Shown: piece after piece, positions 15,819-24,719 of the stretch
How the letters are laid out: each line of letters starts with the position of its first letter
Numbering within the stretch: the stretch's first letter is position 1
From: Micromonospora solifontis
Lineage (GTDB): Bacteria > Actinomycetota > Actinomycetes > Mycobacteriales > Micromonosporaceae
Assembly: GCF_003725545.1 (NCBI RefSeq)
Contig: NZ_RJLN01000037.1
Location: 1-52,572, forward strand
Reading direction: 5' to 3'
Length of the DNA stretch: 52,572 nt
Program-made: the position numbers and the translations under genes
Notes under the pieces: model-generated
What the model was told of the DNA's origin: nothing
Seen by the model: the letters and a program-made list of their open reading frames with translations, nothing else
Database searches by the model: none

Positions 15819-16556
15819 ATGGCAACGCGGCTCGTTCAAATCAACATGAAGGCCCGGGACGACGCCGCGCTGGGCGGTTTCTGGGCGGAGGTGCTCGGCT
15901 GGGGAATCTCCAGCGAGGAACCCGGCGTGACCAACCTCGAACCCGAGGGCTTCGTCTACCCCGACCCCGTCGCTGTCTGCATCGATCTCGTCATCTCCCC
16001 GGAACCCAAGACGGTGAAGAACCGCGTGCACGTCGACCTCGCCACCACCTCGGCGGCCCATCAGGCGGAGGTGGTCACGCGCCTGAAGGAGCTCGGCGCG
16101 ACACCCGCCGACGTAGGCCAGGGTGACGTCCCATGGACGGTCATGGCCGACCCGGAGGGCAACGAGTTCTGCGTGCTGGACCCCCGACCGCTCTACCGGG
16201 ACACCGGACCGATCGCCGCGGTGGTGGTCGACTGCGCGGATCCGCGAGCCATGGCCCGCTTCTGGGGCGAGGCCATGGACTGGACCGTGCACGAGGTGAG
16301 CGACGACCAGGCCGTGCTGCGCTCCGCCAAGGGCGCCGGCCCATATCTCCGGTTCGTTCGCACACCCGACGCGAAGACCGTGTGGAACCGCGTCCACCTC
16401 GACGTCCGCCCCTACCCGGGTGACGATCCGGAGGCCGAGGCGGCCAGACTGCGGACTCTCGGCGCCACCGCCATTGATCTGGCCGACAGCCATGTCACCT
16501 GGAGGGTCCTCGCCGACCCGGAAGGCAACGAGTTCTGCCTCCTCACCCCAGCCTGA
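15819..16556 (+). CDS. Tandem two-domain VOC family protein
   Basis: 245 residues made of two consecutive VOC modules of about 120 residues. Each starts with a strand-helix (QINMKARDDAALGGFWAEVL; VVVDCADPRAMARFWGEAMD), has a central NRVHVDL/NRVHLDV, and ends ADPEGNEFC (VLDP; LLTPA). The repeat reflects internal duplication, and both halves resemble the single-domain VOC protein at 5472. The first domain is reminiscent of glyoxalase/bleomycin-resistance-like proteins; substrate and metal cannot be deduced. The ATG at 15819 directly follows a leaderless-type -10 box. It is unlikely to belong to the NACHT operon. Confidence 0.86.
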   Translation: MATRLVQINMKARDDAALGGFWAEVLGWGISSEEPGVTNLEPEGFVYPDPVAVCIDLVISPEPKTVKNRVHVDLATTSAAHQAEVVTRLKELGATPADVGQGDVPWTVMADPEGNEFCVLDPRPLYRDTGPIAAVVVDCADPRAMARFWGEAMDWTVHEVSDDQAVLRSAKGAGPYLRFVRTPDAKTVWNRVHLDVRPYPGDDPEAEAARLRTLGATAIDLADSHVTWRVLADPEGNEFCLLTPA

Positions 16557-16617
16557 CCCGAACCCTCGGCGAGGCGCGGGCGTTTCGGCGGCGCGGCTTG
16601 CGGAAAGAGTGGCGGGC

Positions 16618-18192
16618 ATGAAGTGGGCCAGCCGCGCCGTACCCGTCATCTCCGCCGCCGTCGCCGCCCTCGCCGCCCGCGACCTGCTGCAGCGCGACCA
16701 CGCGCTGCTGCGCAACTTCCCGGTCATCGGACGGGCCCGCTACCTGCTCGAGGCGATCGGGCCGGAGCTGCGGCAGTACATCGTGGCCGGCAACAACGAG
16801 GAGCGGCCGTTCACCCGGGACCAGCGGCGCTGGATCTACGCCTCGGCCAAGAAGGAGAACAACTACTTCGGCTTCGGCACCGACAACGACATCGAGTACA
16901 CGCCGGGGTATCCGATCATCAAGCACCGCACGTTCGGACGTGCCGTGCCGCCGTCGTCGCCGACCGCCGGCCACGAGGTGGAACTGCCCTGCGCCAAGGT
17001 GCTCGGCGCGGCCCGGGGACGACCGCTGGCGTTCCGGCCCGGCTCCGTGGTCAACATCTCCGGGATGAGCTTCGGCTCGCTCTCCGGCCGGGCGGTGGAG
17101 GCGCTCAACCGGGGCGCCGCGCTGGCCGGCTGCCTGCAGAACACCGGCGAGGGTGGGCTGTCGCCGTACCACCGCAACGGCGGGGAGCTGGTGTTCCAGA
17201 TCGGCACCGCGTACTTCGGGTGCCGCGACGAGCGCGGGCGATTCAGCCTGGCACGGCTGAAGGACCTCATCGCCGGGGCGCCGGTACGGGCGCTGGAGAT
17301 CAAGCTGAGCCAGGGCGCGAAACCGAGCCTCGGCGGTCTGCTGCCGGCGGCGAAGGTGTCGGCGGAGATCGCGGCGACCCGAGGCATCGCACCCGGTCAG
17401 GACTGCGTCAGCCCGTCCCGGCACGCCGAGTTCTCCGACTGCGACAGCCTGCTCGACTGGGTGGAACTGCTCGCCGCCGAGACCGGACTGCCGGTCGGCA
17501 TCAAGTCCGCCGTCGGCGACCTCGGGTTCTGGGACGAGCTGACCACGCTGATGCGCGACACCGGACGGGGCGTGGACTTCGTGAACATCGACGGTGGCGA
17601 GGGCGGCACCGGCGCCGCGCCGCTGATCTTCACCGACTCGGTGTCGCTGCCGTTCCAACAGGGCTTCACCCGGGTCTACCGGACCTTCGCGGAGAAGGAC
17701 CTGCACGAGCAGACGGTCTTCATCGGCGCCGGCAAGCTCGGCCTGCCGGACAACGCGGTCGTCGCGTTCGCGCTCGGCTGCGACATGGTCAACGTCGGAC
17801 GGGAGGCGATGCTGTCGATCGGCTGCATCCAGGCGCAGAAGTGCCACACCGACACCTGCCCCACCGGCGTCGCCACCCAGAACCCGTGGCTCACTCGCGG
17901 CCTCGACCCGACCCTCAAGGCCGCGCGGGCCGCCAACTACATTCGTACGCTCCGGCGTGACCTGCTCAAGGTCGCCGAGGCGTGCGGGATGGAACACCCC
18001 GGGCTGATCGACACCGACACGGTGGAGATCCTCGACGGCCGGACCGCCTCCACCCCATTGCGCGAGGTGTACGGATACCGGCCGGGATGGGGCCTGCCGT
18101 CGGCGACGGACCGGACCGAGATCGTCCGGCTGATGACGGCCGAGGCGCCGCAGGGCGGCAGCGCGACACCCTCGCCCACCGCGGCCGGCTGA
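16618..18192 (+). CDS. FMN-binding glutamate synthase family protein
   Basis: 524 residues. An N-terminal helix (WASRAVPVISAAVAALAARD) may anchor the protein to the membrane. The remainder is the FMN (beta/alpha)8 barrel of glutamate synthase: NISGMSFGSLSGRAVEALNR, NTGEGGLSPYHRNGG, GIKSAVGDLGF and FVNIDGGEGGTGAAPL. The cysteine cluster, GCIQAQKCHTDTCPTGVATQ, matches the Fe-S-binding segment of GltB. The amidotransferase and GXGXG domains of true glutamate synthase are missing, so it belongs to the stand-alone group (archaeal GltB-like or YerD-like) whose substrate is unsettled. The ATG at 16618 is preceded by GGAAAG; the frame extends upstream, but over the VOC gene. Confidence 0.87.
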   Translation: MKWASRAVPVISAAVAALAARDLLQRDHALLRNFPVIGRARYLLEAIGPELRQYIVAGNNEERPFTRDQRRWIYASAKKENNYFGFGTDNDIEYTPGYPIIKHRTFGRAVPPSSPTAGHEVELPCAKVLGAARGRPLAFRPGSVVNISGMSFGSLSGRAVEALNRGAALAGCLQNTGEGGLSPYHRNGGELVFQIGTAYFGCRDERGRFSLARLKDLIAGAPVRALEIKLSQGAKPSLGGLLPAAKVSAEIAATRGIAPGQDCVSPSRHAEFSDCDSLLDWVELLAAETGLPVGIKSAVGDLGFWDELTTLMRDTGRGVDFVNIDGGEGGTGAAPLIFTDSVSLPFQQGFTRVYRTFAEKDLHEQTVFIGAGKLGLPDNAVVAFALGCDMVNVGREAMLSIGCIQAQKCHTDTCPTGVATQNPWLTRGLDPTLKAARAANYIRTLRRDLLKVAEACGMEHPGLIDTDTVEILDGRTASTPLREVYGYRPGWGLPSATDRTEIVRLMTAEAPQGGSATPSPTAAG

Positions 18193-18277
18193 TCCTTCCC
18201 CCGATCGCTCGCGGCACACGGCGGCTGCTGGCCAGTCGTCTGAAGGACCGCAACGCGGTGACGACGAACAGCAAGAA

Positions 18278-18307
18278 GGCCTCGACTCACCGAAGTGAAT
18301 CAAGGCC
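18278..18307 (-). terminator. Intrinsic terminator of tRNA-Pro
   Basis: On the minus strand GGCCTTGATTCAC, a TTCG loop and GTGAGTCGAGGCC pair over all 13 positions when two U-G wobbles are allowed. The stem closes on C(UUCG)G, an extra-stable tetraloop, and is followed by TTCTTGCTGTT. It begins 20 bases downstream of the tRNA 3' end. Confidence 0.85.
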
Positions 18308-18327
18308 CTAGCCTGCTGCTTTGCTGT

Positions 18328-18400
<73 letters not shown>

Positions 18401-18544
18401 ATGCCCCCGCGCGGTGTTCCCCGCGGCAGCCGGTACAGCTTAGCGCAGGATCTTCGCGCCGTGCGCACAGGCCCCTCCCGTGCCGCACGCCACTCCCCCT
18501 AAAGCGTCCTAGGAAAGTGGGGGCGGCGGAACACGGGGGTCGGG

Positions 18545-19951
18545 TCAGCCGTGGGCCTTGCCGCGGCCGCCGGGGCCGAGCTTCTTGCGGGCGCGTACCG
18601 AAATGTCGATCGGGGTGCCCTCGAAGCCGAACTCCTCGCGGAGCTTGCGCTCGACGAAGCGCTGGTAGCCGGCGTCCAGCGGCCCGGTGGTGAAGAGCAC
18701 GAAGCGCGGCGGCGCCACCCCGGCCTGGGTGGCGAAGAGGATGCGCGGCGCCCGGCCACCGCGGACCGGGTGCGGGGTGGCCTGGACCAGGGCGGTGAGC
18801 CACTGGTTGAGCTGCGCGGTCGGGATCCGGGTTTCCCAGCTGGCCAGGGCCTTGCGCAGCGCCGCGGCGAGCTTGTCGACCGCCCGACCGGTCTTGGCCG
18901 AGAGGTTGAGCCGGATCGCCCACGGGATGCGGCGCAGCTCCCGGTCGATCTCCTTGTCCAGGTAGTAGCGGCGGTCGCCGTCGACCAGGTCCCACTTGTT
19001 GAAGGCGATGACCAGGGCGCGGCCCGCCTCCACCACCATGCTGAGGATGCGCTGGTCCTGCTCGCTGATCACCTCGCTGGCGTCGAGCAGCACCACGGCC
19101 ACCTCGGCCGCCTCGATCGCCGACGCGGTCCGCAGGCTGGCGTAGTACTCGGTGCCGCTGGCCTTGCCGACCCGCTTGCGCAGGCCGGCGGTGTCCACCA
19201 GCTGCCAGGTCTCGCCGCCGATCTCGACCAGGCTGTCGACCGGGTCGACGGTGGTGCCGGCGACCGAGTCGACCACCGCGCGCTCCTCGCCCGAGAAGCG
19301 GTTGAGCAGGCTGGACTTGCCGACGTTGGGCCGGCCGACCAGGGCCACCCGGCGCGGGCCGCGCGGGCGGTTCTCCACGATCTTCGGCGCCTCGGGCAGC
19401 GCGTCCATGATGGCGTCGAGCAGGTCGCCGGAGCCGCGGCCGTGCAGCGCCGAGACCGGGAACGGCTCACCGAGGCCCAGCGACCAGAGCGCGGTCGCCT
19501 CCATCTCGATGGTGGCGTTGTCGGCCTTGTTCGCCACCAGGATGACCGGCTTGGCGCTGCGCCGCAGCATCTTCACCGCGGCCTCGTCCACATCGGTCGA
19601 ACCGACCATCGCGTCGACCACGAAGAGCACCACGTCGGCCGTGGCGACGGCCGCCTCGGCCTGCGCGGCGATCGCCGCGGCCCGGTCCTTGGCGTCCGGC
19701 TCCCAGCCGCCGGTGTCCACCACGGTGAACGCCCGGCCGTTCCACTGCGCGTCGTACGGGACCCGGTCGCGGGTCACGCCCGGGATGTCCTCGACGACCG
19801 CCTGGCGGCGGCCGATGATCCGGTTGACCAGGGTCGACTTGCCCACGTTGGGGCGGCCGACCACGGCCACCACGGGCTGCGGGCCGGCCGGCTCACCGGA
19901 CTCGGCCTCCGGCTCGCGCAGCTCGACCCAACCACCGATGTCCTCGGTCAT
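18545..19951 (-). CDS. der: Ribosome biogenesis GTPase Der (EngA)
   Basis: 468 residues with the tandem G-domain layout unique to Der. The first GRPNVGKST is at residues 32-40, with DTGG and NKAD following. The second GRPNVGKSS is near residue 207, with DTAGLRKR and NKWD. A KH-like C-terminal domain ends [18 protein letters not shown]. Der is essential for maturation of the 50S subunit. Its ATG overlaps the cmk stop by 4 bases (ATGA), so cmk and der are co-translated, as in M. tuberculosis. The N terminus has an acidic extension ([19 protein letters not shown]) as in other actinobacteria. Confidence 0.98.
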   Translation of the reverse strand: MTEDIGGWVELREPEAESGEPAGPQPVVAVVGRPNVGKSTLVNRIIGRRQAVVEDIPGVTRDRVPYDAQWNGRAFTVVDTGGWEPDAKDRAAAIAAQAEAAVATADVVLFVVDAMVGSTDVDEAAVKMLRRSAKPVILVANKADNATIEMEATALWSLGLGEPFPVSALHGRGSGDLLDAIMDALPEAPKIVENRPRGPRRVALVGRPNVGKSSLLNRFSGEERAVVDSVAGTTVDPVDSLVEIGGETWQLVDTAGLRKRVGKASGTEYYASLRTASAIEAAEVAVVLLDASEVISEQDQRILSMVVEAGRALVIAFNKWDLVDGDRRYYLDKEIDRELRRIPWAIRLNLSAKTGRAVDKLAAALRKALASWETRIPTAQLNQWLTALVQATPHPVRGGRAPRILFATQAGVAPPRFVLFTTGPLDAGYQRFVERKLREEFGFEGTPIDISVRARKKLGPGGRGKAHG

Positions 19952-20628
19952 GCCACGCCCCGCTCGGTGAGCAGTTCGCGCAGCCGAGCCACGACCTCGT
20001 CGATGCCGAGCTCGGTGGTGTCCAGCACCACCGCGTCGGGGGCCTGCTGCAGCGGGTTGACCTTGCGGGTGGAGTCGAGCTTGTCCCGCCGCGCCAGGTC
20101 GGCGGCGGTGGCGGCCACGTCGGCCGCGTCCTCGGCGCTGCGCCGTTGGGCGCGGGCGGTCTCGGAGGCGGTCAGGTAGACCTTCAGGTCGGCGTCGGGG
20201 GCGACCACCGAGCCGATGTCGCGGCCCTCGACCACGATCCGGCCGGCCGCCTCGATCAGCTGCCGCTGCCGGGCGACGAGCAGCTCGCGCACGGCCGGCA
20301 CGGCGGCCACCGCGGAGACCGCGCCGGTCACCTCGGGGCCCCGGATCTCCTTCTCCACGTGCACGCCGTCGGCGGTCACCGCGTACCCCTGCGGGTCGGT
20401 GCCGATGCGCAGGTCGACCTCGCCGGCGACCTTGGCCACCGACCCGGCGTCGGTCAGGTCGACGCCGGAGCGCAGCACCGCCCAGGTCAGCGCCCGGTAC
20501 ATGGCCCCGGTGTCCAGGTAGCGGGCCCCGAGTCCGGCGGCGAGCCGCCGCGAGACGGTGGACTTACCCGAACCGGACGGCCCGTCCACAGCGACCACGC
20601 AGCGCCCGGCCGGCACGTTTTCCTCCAC
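19948..20628 (-). CDS. cmk: Cytidylate kinase
   Basis: 226 residues from the GTG at 20628, which has GAGGAGG upstream. The P-loop is [20 protein letters not shown], followed by [20 protein letters not shown] (CMP-binding element) and [20 protein letters not shown], then the lid segment [12 protein letters not shown]. The enzyme phosphorylates CMP and dCMP with ATP. The frame stays open upstream to 20703, but that Arg-rich extension is not conserved in the family. It overlaps der by 4 bases. A gap of 192 bases separates it from the pseudouridine synthase gene, so it may have its own promoter. Confidence 0.97.
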   Translation of the reverse strand: MEENVPAGRCVVAVDGPSGSGKSTVSRRLAAGLGARYLDTGAMYRALTWAVLRSGVDLTDAGSVAKVAGEVDLRIGTDPQGYAVTADGVHVEKEIRGPEVTGAVSAVAAVPAVRELLVARQRQLIEAAGRIVVEGRDIGSVVAPDADLKVYLTASETARAQRRSAEDAADVAATAADLARRDKLDSTRKVNPLQQAPDAVVLDTTELGIDEVVARLRELLTERGVA

Positions 20629-20820
20629 CGTTGTCCTCCTCAGCCCGTACCTCGCGGGTCGCCGGTTTCTCCGGCGCCGTTGAGCGGTTTCCATCGTCGT
20701 CAATCATGCCCGCACCGCGCGGGTCGGCCACACGCGACGCCGCCGGGGGCGATGCGCGCCACCCGCCGGCCCGCGGGCCGCGTCGAAGCCTACCGGGAGC
20801 CGTACCCCGGACGACTCCGG

Positions 20821-21591
20821 TCAGTCACCCACCGCCTTGAACAGGGCGGCGACCTCCGCGTTGGTCAGCCGGCGCAGCCGCCCGGTGCGCAGGTCGCCGA
20901 GCTTGATCGGGCCGATCGAGGTACGGATCAGCCGGGACACGGGGTGTCCCACCTCGGCCATCAGGCGCCGGACGATGTGCTTGCGCCCTTCGTGCAGGGT
21001 CAGCTCCACCTGGGCGGTTTTGCCCAGGGTGCCCACCACCTTGAAGGAGTCGACCTTGACCGGCCCGTCCTCCAGCTCGACGCCGGCCGTGAGCCGCTTG
21101 CCCAGGTTGCGCGGGATCGGCCCGGCCACCTCGGCGAGGTAGGTCTTGAGCACCTCGTACGACGGGTGCATGAGCTTGTGGGCGAGGTTGCCGTCGTTGG
21201 TGAGCAGGAGCAGGCCCTCGCTGTCGGCGTCGAGCCGCCCGACGTGGTAGACCCGCTGCTCCAGCCGCGCGCCGATGAAGTCGGCCAGCTCGGTGCGGCC
21301 CTTCTCGTCGGCCATGGTGGTGACCACCCCGCGCGGCTTGTTCATCGCCACGTAGACCAGGCGGACGTCGGCCGGCAACCGCTCACCGTCGACGTGGATC
21401 ACGTCGCGGGTCGGGTCGGCCTTGTCGCCGAGCTGCGCGACGCGCCCGTTGACGGTGACCCGGCGCCGGAAGATCAGGTCCTCGCAGGCGCGCCGCGATC
21501 CCACCCCGGCGGCGGCGAGCACCTTCTGCAGGCGCTCGGCGCCCTCGTACACGGGGGCGTCGGGCTTCGGGGCACGGTCATCGCGTCGCAT
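20821..21591 (-). CDS. 23S rRNA pseudouridine synthase, RluB/RsuA family
   Basis: 256 residues. An N-terminal S4 RNA-binding domain (RLQKVLAAAGVGSRRACEDL) leads to the RsuA/RluB catalytic domain with the aspartate motif GRLDADSEGLLLLTNDG, and ends LHEGRKHIVRRLMAEVGHPV. In this family the Asp of GRLD attacks the uridine; the usual target is a pseudouridine in 23S rRNA helix 89, but RsuA-type 16S modification is possible. The ATG at 21591 is preferred to a TTG at 21597. It overlaps the 3' end of scpB, in the conserved order scpA-scpB-rluB-cmk-der. Confidence 0.94.
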   Translation of the reverse strand: MRRDDRAPKPDAPVYEGAERLQKVLAAAGVGSRRACEDLIFRRRVTVNGRVAQLGDKADPTRDVIHVDGERLPADVRLVYVAMNKPRGVVTTMADEKGRTELADFIGARLEQRVYHVGRLDADSEGLLLLTNDGNLAHKLMHPSYEVLKTYLAEVAGPIPRNLGKRLTAGVELEDGPVKVDSFKVVGTLGKTAQVELTLHEGRKHIVRRLMAEVGHPVSRLIRTSIGPIKLGDLRTGRLRRLTNAEVAALFKAVGD

Positions 21592-22549
21592 CGGCAAGCT
21601 CTTCTACGTCGTCGGGCAGGAAGGGGGCCAGGGGCGGCAGGTCGTCCACCGAGTTCAGCCCCAGCTTTTCCAGGAACATCGTGGTGGTCCGGTAGAGGAA
21701 CGCCCCGCTGTCCGCTTCGGTGCCGCACTCCTCGACCAGGCCGCGACCGACCAGGGTACGGATCACCCCGTCGCAGTTGACACCCCGGATGGCGGAGATC
21801 CTCGACCGGGTCACCGGCTGCTTGTAGGCGATCACGGCCAGGGTCTCCAGTGCGGCCTGGGTCAGCCGTACCGACTGCCCGTCCAGCACGAACCGCTCGA
21901 CGTAGGTGGCGTATTCCGGCCGGGTGTAGAGACGCCAGCCACCCGCGGCCCGGCGCAGCTCGAAACCGTGCCCGGCGGCGGTGTAGCCGGCGGCGATCTC
22001 GTCAAGCATCGGGCCGATCCGCTCCGGGGACTGTTCGAGGACCTCGGCCAGGGTCAGCTCGCTGACCGGCTGGTCCACCACCAGCAGGATCGCCTCCAGC
22101 GCACCGCGCAGCTCGGCGTCATCCAGCTCGGGCGCGGACTCCGGCGCGGGCGCCGCCCGCCGCCGCCCCCGCTTCCCGGGTACGCCCCCGGCCTCCCCCT
22201 CCCCCGCCGGCAGGCCGGTGGGCGGCGCGTCGAGGTCGCTCACCGGCTCCGCCGCGCTCTCCCCCGTCGGATCTTGGACCGTTTCCGTTCCGGCCGCACG
22301 GTGACTGTCCACGGTCGCCGTCTGCTCTCCGGTGGCGACGGCGACCTCCGGCACGGCGGCGGCGGGCTCGGCGGCGACCTCCGGCACGGCAGCGACCTCC
22401 GGCGCGGCGGGCTCGGAAGCGGCGGCGACGCCGGCCGCGCTGGGTGGCTCGGTGGGGGCGGCGGGCTTCGGCGGGGCGGGACGCTCCCACGGCGGGACCC
22501 AGGCGGCGGCCTGGTCGGCCAGGGAGTCGGTGCGCTCCTCGTCGCTCAT
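21578..22549 (-). CDS. scpB: Chromosome segregation/condensation protein ScpB
   Basis: 323 residues. Residues 1-130 are a low-complexity Ala/Pro/Glu-rich tail absent from E. coli-type relatives but frequent in actinobacteria. The ScpB double winged-helix domain occupies about 135-315: LRGALEAILLVVDQPVSELT, LTQAALETLAVIAYKQPVTR, ISAIRGVNCDGVIRTLVGRG and LYRTTTMFLEKLGL. ScpB dimers bridge ScpA and SMC in the condensin complex. The ATG at 22549 has GGAGTG upstream and lies only 4 bases after the scpA stop, indicating coupled translation. Confidence 0.96.
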   Translation of the reverse strand: MSDEERTDSLADQAAAWVPPWERPAPPKPAAPTEPPSAAGVAAASEPAAPEVAAVPEVAAEPAAAVPEVAVATGEQTATVDSHRAAGTETVQDPTGESAAEPVSDLDAPPTGLPAGEGEAGGVPGKRGRRRAAPAPESAPELDDAELRGALEAILLVVDQPVSELTLAEVLEQSPERIGPMLDEIAAGYTAAGHGFELRRAAGGWRLYTRPEYATYVERFVLDGQSVRLTQAALETLAVIAYKQPVTRSRISAIRGVNCDGVIRTLVGRGLVEECGTEADSGAFLYRTTTMFLEKLGLNSVDDLPPLAPFLPDDVEELADATR

Positions 22550-22553
22550 CGGG

Positions 22554-23579
22554 TCACTCCTGCGTCGGTGCGGACTCGTCCGCCGCCACGGCGGGCGGAA
22601 CATCCGCCGGGGCGGGCGGTGGATCAGCCGGGGCAGCCGGGGCGGGCGGGGTGGCCGGCTCCGGGGAGCCGGCGTACTCGTCGATGGTCAGCTCGGTGTC
22701 GCCCTCGGCCGGGCCGGTCCACCGGACGGTCAGCTCCTCCAGCGCCTGCTCCTGGACGAAGGCGACCAGCCCTTGCCGGTAGAGCTCCAGCAGGGCGAGG
22801 AAGCGGGCCACCACCTCCAGGGTGATCTCGCAGTCGGCGCAGAGCAGCGAGAAGGTGGCGGTGCCGGCGCCGCGCAGCCGCTCGGTGATGATCCCGGCGT
22901 GCTCCCGGACGCTGACCCGGACCATGTGCACGTGGGCGATCGACACCTCGGGCACCGGCTTCGGGGTCATCGCCTTCAGGGCGAGCTTGAGCAGGCGCTG
23001 CGGGCCGATCCCCAGCACCAGGTCGGGCAGGGCCTCGGCGTACCGGGGCTCCAGGGTGACCGCGCGGGGGTAGCGGCGGCCGCCGACCGACTCCAGCTCG
23101 GCCAGGTGCGCCGCCGCCTCCTTGTACGCCTTGTACTGCAGCAGCCGGGCGAAGAGCAGGTCCCGCGCCTCCAGCAGGGCCAGGTCCTCCTCGTCCTCGA
23201 CCTCGGCCGAGGGCAGCAGCCGGGCCGCCTTGAGGTCGAGCAGGGTGGCGGCGATCAGCAGGAACTCGCTGGTCTCGTCGAGGTCCCACTGGTCGCCCAT
23301 GGCCCGGATGTACGCGATGAACTCGTCGGTGACCTTGTGCAGGGCCACCTCGGTCACGTCGAGCTTGTGCTTGCTGATCAGCTGGAGCAGCAGGTCGAAC
23401 GGGCCGGTGAAGTTGTCCAGCCGGACGGTGAAGCCGCTGGCCTCCTCGAGGGTGGCCGGGTCGGCGGGCACCACGGCGTCGACCTCCGCGGCCAGTTCGG
23501 CGGCGGCCACGGGGTCGCCGGCGCCGTGCGGCGCGGGCGGGTCGAGGGGCGGTGCGGTCACCGGCAAACCGTAGTCCAC
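22554..23579 (-). CDS. scpA: Chromosome segregation/condensation protein ScpA (kleisin)
   Basis: About 341 residues. The kleisin N-terminal domain is clear: FTVRLDNFTGPFDLLLQLIS, HKLDVTEVALHKVTDEFIAY, SEFLLIAATLLDLKAARLLP. The C-terminal winged helix includes FLALLELYRQGLVAFVQEQA. ScpA links the SMC head domains. The start is uncertain: GTG at 23579 (GGGGG upstream) or GTG at 23561. A long Pro/Ala tail follows the winged helix, mirroring the N-terminal tail of ScpB. The gene lies 23 bases after the parA-like gene. Confidence 0.95.
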   Translation of the reverse strand: MDYGLPVTAPPLDPPAPHGAGDPVAAAELAAEVDAVVPADPATLEEASGFTVRLDNFTGPFDLLLQLISKHKLDVTEVALHKVTDEFIAYIRAMGDQWDLDETSEFLLIAATLLDLKAARLLPSAEVEDEEDLALLEARDLLFARLLQYKAYKEAAAHLAELESVGGRRYPRAVTLEPRYAEALPDLVLGIGPQRLLKLALKAMTPKPVPEVSIAHVHMVRVSVREHAGIITERLRGAGTATFSLLCADCEITLEVVARFLALLELYRQGLVAFVQEQALEELTVRWTGPAEGDTELTIDEYAGSPEPATPPAPAAPADPPPAPADVPPAVAADESAPTQE

Positions 23580-23602
23580 GGTCCGGGCCCCCGGCGTCGG
23601 GC

Positions 23603-24526
23603 CTACCGGTCGGCCTGGGCGGCGATGACCTCGCGGGCCAGCTGCCGGTAGTTGCGCGCGCCGGAGGAGGCCGGGTCGAGGGTGGTGATCGGGGAGCCGG
23701 CCACGGTCGACTCGGGGAACTTGACGGTCTTGGTGATCACGGTCTGGTAGACCTTGTCGCCGAACGCCTCCACCACCCGCTGCAGCACCTGCCGGCAGTG
23801 CGTGGTGCGGGAGTCGTACATGGTGGCGAGGATGCCCTCGAGCTCCAGGTCGAAGTTGAGCCGCTCGCGCACCTTGTCGATGGTGTCCAGCAGCAGCGCG
23901 ACGCCGCGCAGGCTGAAGAACTCGCACTCCAGCGGGATGAGCACGCCGTGCGCGACGGTGAGCGCGTTGATCGCCAGCAGCCCGAGCGAGGGCTGGCAGT
24001 CGATCAGGATGAAGTCGTACTCCTTGCGGATGGTCCGGAGCACCCGGGCCAGGGCCATCTCCCGGGCGACCTCGTTGACCAGCTGTATCTCGGCGGCGGA
24101 GAGGTCGATGTTGGCCGGCAGCAGGTGCAGGCCGGCCACGTCGGTCTTGATCAGGACGTCCTCGGCGGTGACGTCGTCCTGCATGAGCAGGTTGTAGACC
24201 GACAGGTCGAGGTTGTGCGGGTTGACCCCGAGGCCGACGGAGAGCGCGCCCTGCGGGTCGAAGTCGACGAGCAGCACCTTGCGGCCGTACTCGGCGAGCG
24301 CGGCGCCGAGGTTGATGGTGGTCGTGGTCTTGCCCACGCCGCCCTTCTGGTTGGCCATCGCGATGATCCGGGCCGGACCGTGCCGGTCGGTCGGCATGGG
24401 CTCGGGGATCGGCTTGCGCATGGTGTAGGCGGCCGGGTCCGCCGGGCCGAGGTCGGCGCCGAGCGAGGCCTGCTGCTCCCGGAGCTCCGACGTCCAGGTC
24501 TCGGCACGGTCCTCGTTGCCTGCCAT
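23603..24526 (-). CDS. ParA/Soj family ATPase
   Basis: 307 residues. The deviant Walker A is IIAMANQKGGVGKTTTTINL, and the partner motifs are KVLLVDFDPQGALSVGLG (Walker A') and DFILIDCQPSLGLLAINALT (Walker B). A 50-residue N-terminal extension ends MRKPIPEPMPTD. In actinobacteria this ParA-like protein sits next to scpAB (Rv1708 in M. tuberculosis) and is distinct from the origin-proximal parAB pair; no ParB gene or parS site is evident here. The ATG at 24526 has AACGAGGAC upstream. It forms an operon with scpA and scpB. Confidence 0.94.
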   Translation of the reverse strand: MAGNEDRAETWTSELREQQASLGADLGPADPAAYTMRKPIPEPMPTDRHGPARIIAMANQKGGVGKTTTTINLGAALAEYGRKVLLVDFDPQGALSVGLGVNPHNLDLSVYNLLMQDDVTAEDVLIKTDVAGLHLLPANIDLSAAEIQLVNEVAREMALARVLRTIRKEYDFILIDCQPSLGLLAINALTVAHGVLIPLECEFFSLRGVALLLDTIDKVRERLNFDLELEGILATMYDSRTTHCRQVLQRVVEAFGDKVYQTVITKTVKFPESTVAGSPITTLDPASSGARNYRQLAREVIAAQADR

Positions 24527-24719
24527 GTCCTCGTTGCCCCCTCCCGACGACCACCCGGCGTCGGAGCCGTCCGACGTCCCTCGCGGCGCCGTTGCGCACC
24601 CCCGGTCCGTCGCCCCTGGAGATCCGCGCCGATGCCGACTGTACGCCACCTGCCAGCAGCGCGTTCGGTACCGGGTCGGCGTGTCGGCGGCCCTCCGGTG
24701 GCCGCCGGGTCCGACGAGG

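Noticed and set aside
13155..16556. A 1133-residue open frame on the plus strand spanning the phosphoesterase-like, NACHT and VOC genes
   Set aside because: Only the last 245 residues (from the ATG at 15819) have family character. The rest is an Arg/Pro-rich shadow of the two genes in another frame.
9075..16556. Prophage or integrative element around the DUF3800 and NACHT genes
   Set aside because: No integrase, phage structural gene, direct repeat or tRNA-adjacent attachment site was found; tRNA-Pro at 18.3 kb is intact with no duplicated 3' end nearby.
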